From Oehlia diaphana (taxonomy: Eukaryota; Glomeromycota; Glomeromycetes; Glomerales; Glomeraceae), in contig QZLH01000230.1 of assembly GCA_003833135.1 (NCBI GenBank), positions 1 through 64,000 of the forward strand: a stretch of DNA of 64,000 nt, read 5' to 3'. Numbering within the stretch: the first letter of the stretch is position 1; every line of letters begins with the position of its first letter. Made by a program: the position numbers and the translations under genes. Shown one piece after another: positions 62,387 through 64,000 of this stretch. The notes beneath the pieces were generated by a model. That model had not been told where the DNA came from and searched no databases. It worked only from the letters and a program-made list of their open reading frames with translations.

Positions 62387-63794
62387 ATGTCCACCATAGA
62401 GTGGAACTTTTCAAATACTTTTCCTTTGCCTTATCGTGTGCTCATTATTTCCGTAATAGGCCTTTGGGCATGGGGTTCTAATTTGCAAATACTTACTTGG
62501 CTTTCTATAGACGTTCCACATCTTTTAGATAAAAATAATAATACCCCTTCTTCTCATAAAGCCATTTATAATTTAGCATTCATATTTACGTCTTGGATTG
62601 GGTTAAATTTAGTTATCTTTTGGCAAGTAACTGGTGGTGTTGAAACAGAAATAATAGAATGGACTTCAATTCCTTTAGTTTGTTATGTTATCGTTTTTGC
62701 CATCATAATATGTCCCTTCAATTGTTGTAGGAAAAAAGAAAGAATGAGATTTTTGCGGTCAGTTAACGCTTCCAATTGTTTTAAAAAATCTTTATATACT
62801 TAATTTTCTAACATTATTCTCAAATAGGTGTATTCGAAGAATTGTGTTTTCTTTTAGTAGCGATATACCTCTTGCGGACGTAATAATGGCAGATATTTTA
62901 ACTAGTTTTGCCAAAGTTTTTGGCGATTTATATGCCACAGGACGTATTTTATTACATTGTGATGAAGTTTATGTAGGAAATAGAGGTTGGAATTATATAA
63001 TAGCTCCTTTGTTTACTAGGTAATTAAATTTATGCCACGCTCTGTTTACACGTAACGTAATTTATAGCTGATATTTTACACTCTTTTGAAAATTTTGAAA
63101 AGCATTCCATACGTTATTAGGTTTAAGCAGTGTATGACAGAATATATCGGATCTAATCGTAACGACAAACGTCATTTATTTAATGCTTTTAAATACGCTT
63201 CAGCATTTCCCGTCATATTATTTTCAGTATTACAAAAATGGTATAAATATGAAGCTCTTACAGCTCAATCAATTGTATGGGTTTCTCATTCCACTTTATT
63301 TAGATTATGGTAAATATATAATTTTTGGTTTGGTTAATATTTCCTACTTAATTTGATTAAATTTAAAGATATATTTTAATATTATTAGGATAATATCAGT
63401 AGCTTTTAATTCTATGTATTCTTTTTACTGGGATGTTGTAATGGATTGGAAACTAGATTTCTTTTCACCAGCATATCCAGGCACTTTAATACCTGGTTTA
63501 CAACTTCGATCGAATTTGCACTTCAATGAAAGTTTTATATATTATGTAGCAATATTTATAGATTTTTTACTTAGATTTACGTGGTCTTTGAAACTATCAT
63601 CTCATTTACATATTATACATCAATTGGAAGGTGGTGTTTTTTTAATGGAACTCTTAGAGGTTATGCGACGTTGGTTATGGATTTTTTTTAGATTGGAAAG
63701 TGCTCATGTAGAAAAATTCGATAAAAAAGGCGGTGCTTACAGTATAGTAGAACTTAGAGATCATAATTCATCTGACATAGAGTTAAAAGAATGA
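62387..63794 (+). CDS. ERD1: EXS-domain membrane protein (Erd1-like)
   Basis: 391 residues from exons 62387-62757, 62828-63019, 63103-63309 and 63389-63794. The first donor is GTCAGT. Several membrane helices: PYRVLIISVIGLWAWGSNLQIL, AFIFTSWIGLNLVIFWQV, SIPLVCYVIVFAIIICPF. The EXS motifs follow: DVIMADILTSFAKVFGDL, FIxxxPYVIRFKQCMTEY, KYASAFPVILFS, FNSMYSFYWDVVMDWKLDFF, and WSLKLSSHLHI...MELLEVMRRWLWIFFRLESAHVEKF. No SPX domain, so it is the short Erd1 type, a Golgi protein linked to phosphate recycling and glycosylation in yeast, rather than a Syg1/Xpr1 exporter. The symbol reflects family, not tested orthology. Confidence 0.88.
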
Positions 63795-64000
63795 ACTTTT
63801 TCTTCATAAGGGTCTTTAACCGGACAATATGAAAATTAGAGTATTTAAAAGTATTTTAATGTATAATCATTAATATTATATAAGTTATTTATAATACGGA
63901 AAAAAATACGTAAAACTATCACATTAACTGCATAATCCTTCGAAAGTCACAAATATATTTAGAAACAATAAAATTCAAAATAAATCAACTATTACTAAAT
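63795..64000. other. 3' flank of the EXS gene
   Basis: A/T-rich end of the window with AATAAA near 63967. No gene seen. Confidence 0.4.

Overview
The window looks like nuclear DNA of an arbuscular mycorrhizal fungus (Glomeromycotina, Rhizophagus-like). The grounds are very AT-rich sequence, compact genes with many 60-100 bp GT-AG introns, fungal versions of the housekeeping genes (an Slt2-type MAP kinase, Atg15, a Mak10-type NatC subunit), and heavy loads of decayed mobile DNA of kinds common in Rhizophagus. Species assignment is inference from the sequence; no search was run. Gene models were built by hand from splice motifs. For most protein genes the exon lengths sum to whole codons, which supports the boundaries.

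Layout. 1-7.3 kb is accessory DNA: exon/intron-like spacer units, a 50-bp minisatellite, and a DDE transposase pseudogene cut in two by a small terminal-inverted-repeat (TIR) element, next to a single N (3607) that may mark a mis-join. 7.3-14.0 kb is a gene block: ARL5-like GTPase (-), ribosomal stalk protein P0 (+), proteasome alpha subunit PSMA4/Pre9 (-), Slt2/Mpk1 MAP kinase (+). 14.5-18.6 kb is a whole Mutator-like element (MULE) with long TIRs and a 9-bp target-site duplication. 19.0-32.6 kb is the densest gene block: a glycosyltransferase-like type II membrane protein (+), tRNA-splicing endonuclease SEN2 (-), ATG15 lipase (+), NOP14 (-), RPL4 (-), gamma-tubulin complex protein GCP2 (+). 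32.6-43.4 kb is a transposon graveyard built around a broken LINE retrotransposon, itself hit by a 1-kb element made of 80-bp hairpin units. 43.4-64 kb returns to genes: a WD40 protein (-), a 77-residue protein (-), an F-box protein with a C-terminal membrane segment (+), NAA35/MAK10 (-), a TPR protein with an acidic repeat tail (-), a NIPA-type magnesium transporter (+) and an ERD1-like EXS-domain protein (+), with several miniature elements in the spacers.

The genes do not form a pathway; they are ordinary eukaryotic genes, often in divergent pairs sharing 150-650 bp of upstream DNA (PSMA4/SLT2, SEN2/ATG15, RPL4/GCP2, TPR/NIPA). The most unusual content is the repeat fraction: a family of TIR elements whose interior is a tandem array of hairpins, one copy with a readable 8-9 bp target duplication inside the LINE; intron-mimicking tandem repeats carrying donor, branch and acceptor motifs; two different elements with 9-bp target duplications; and decayed mobile genes whose catalytic aspartates have all become asparagine, a pattern expected from C-to-T decay.
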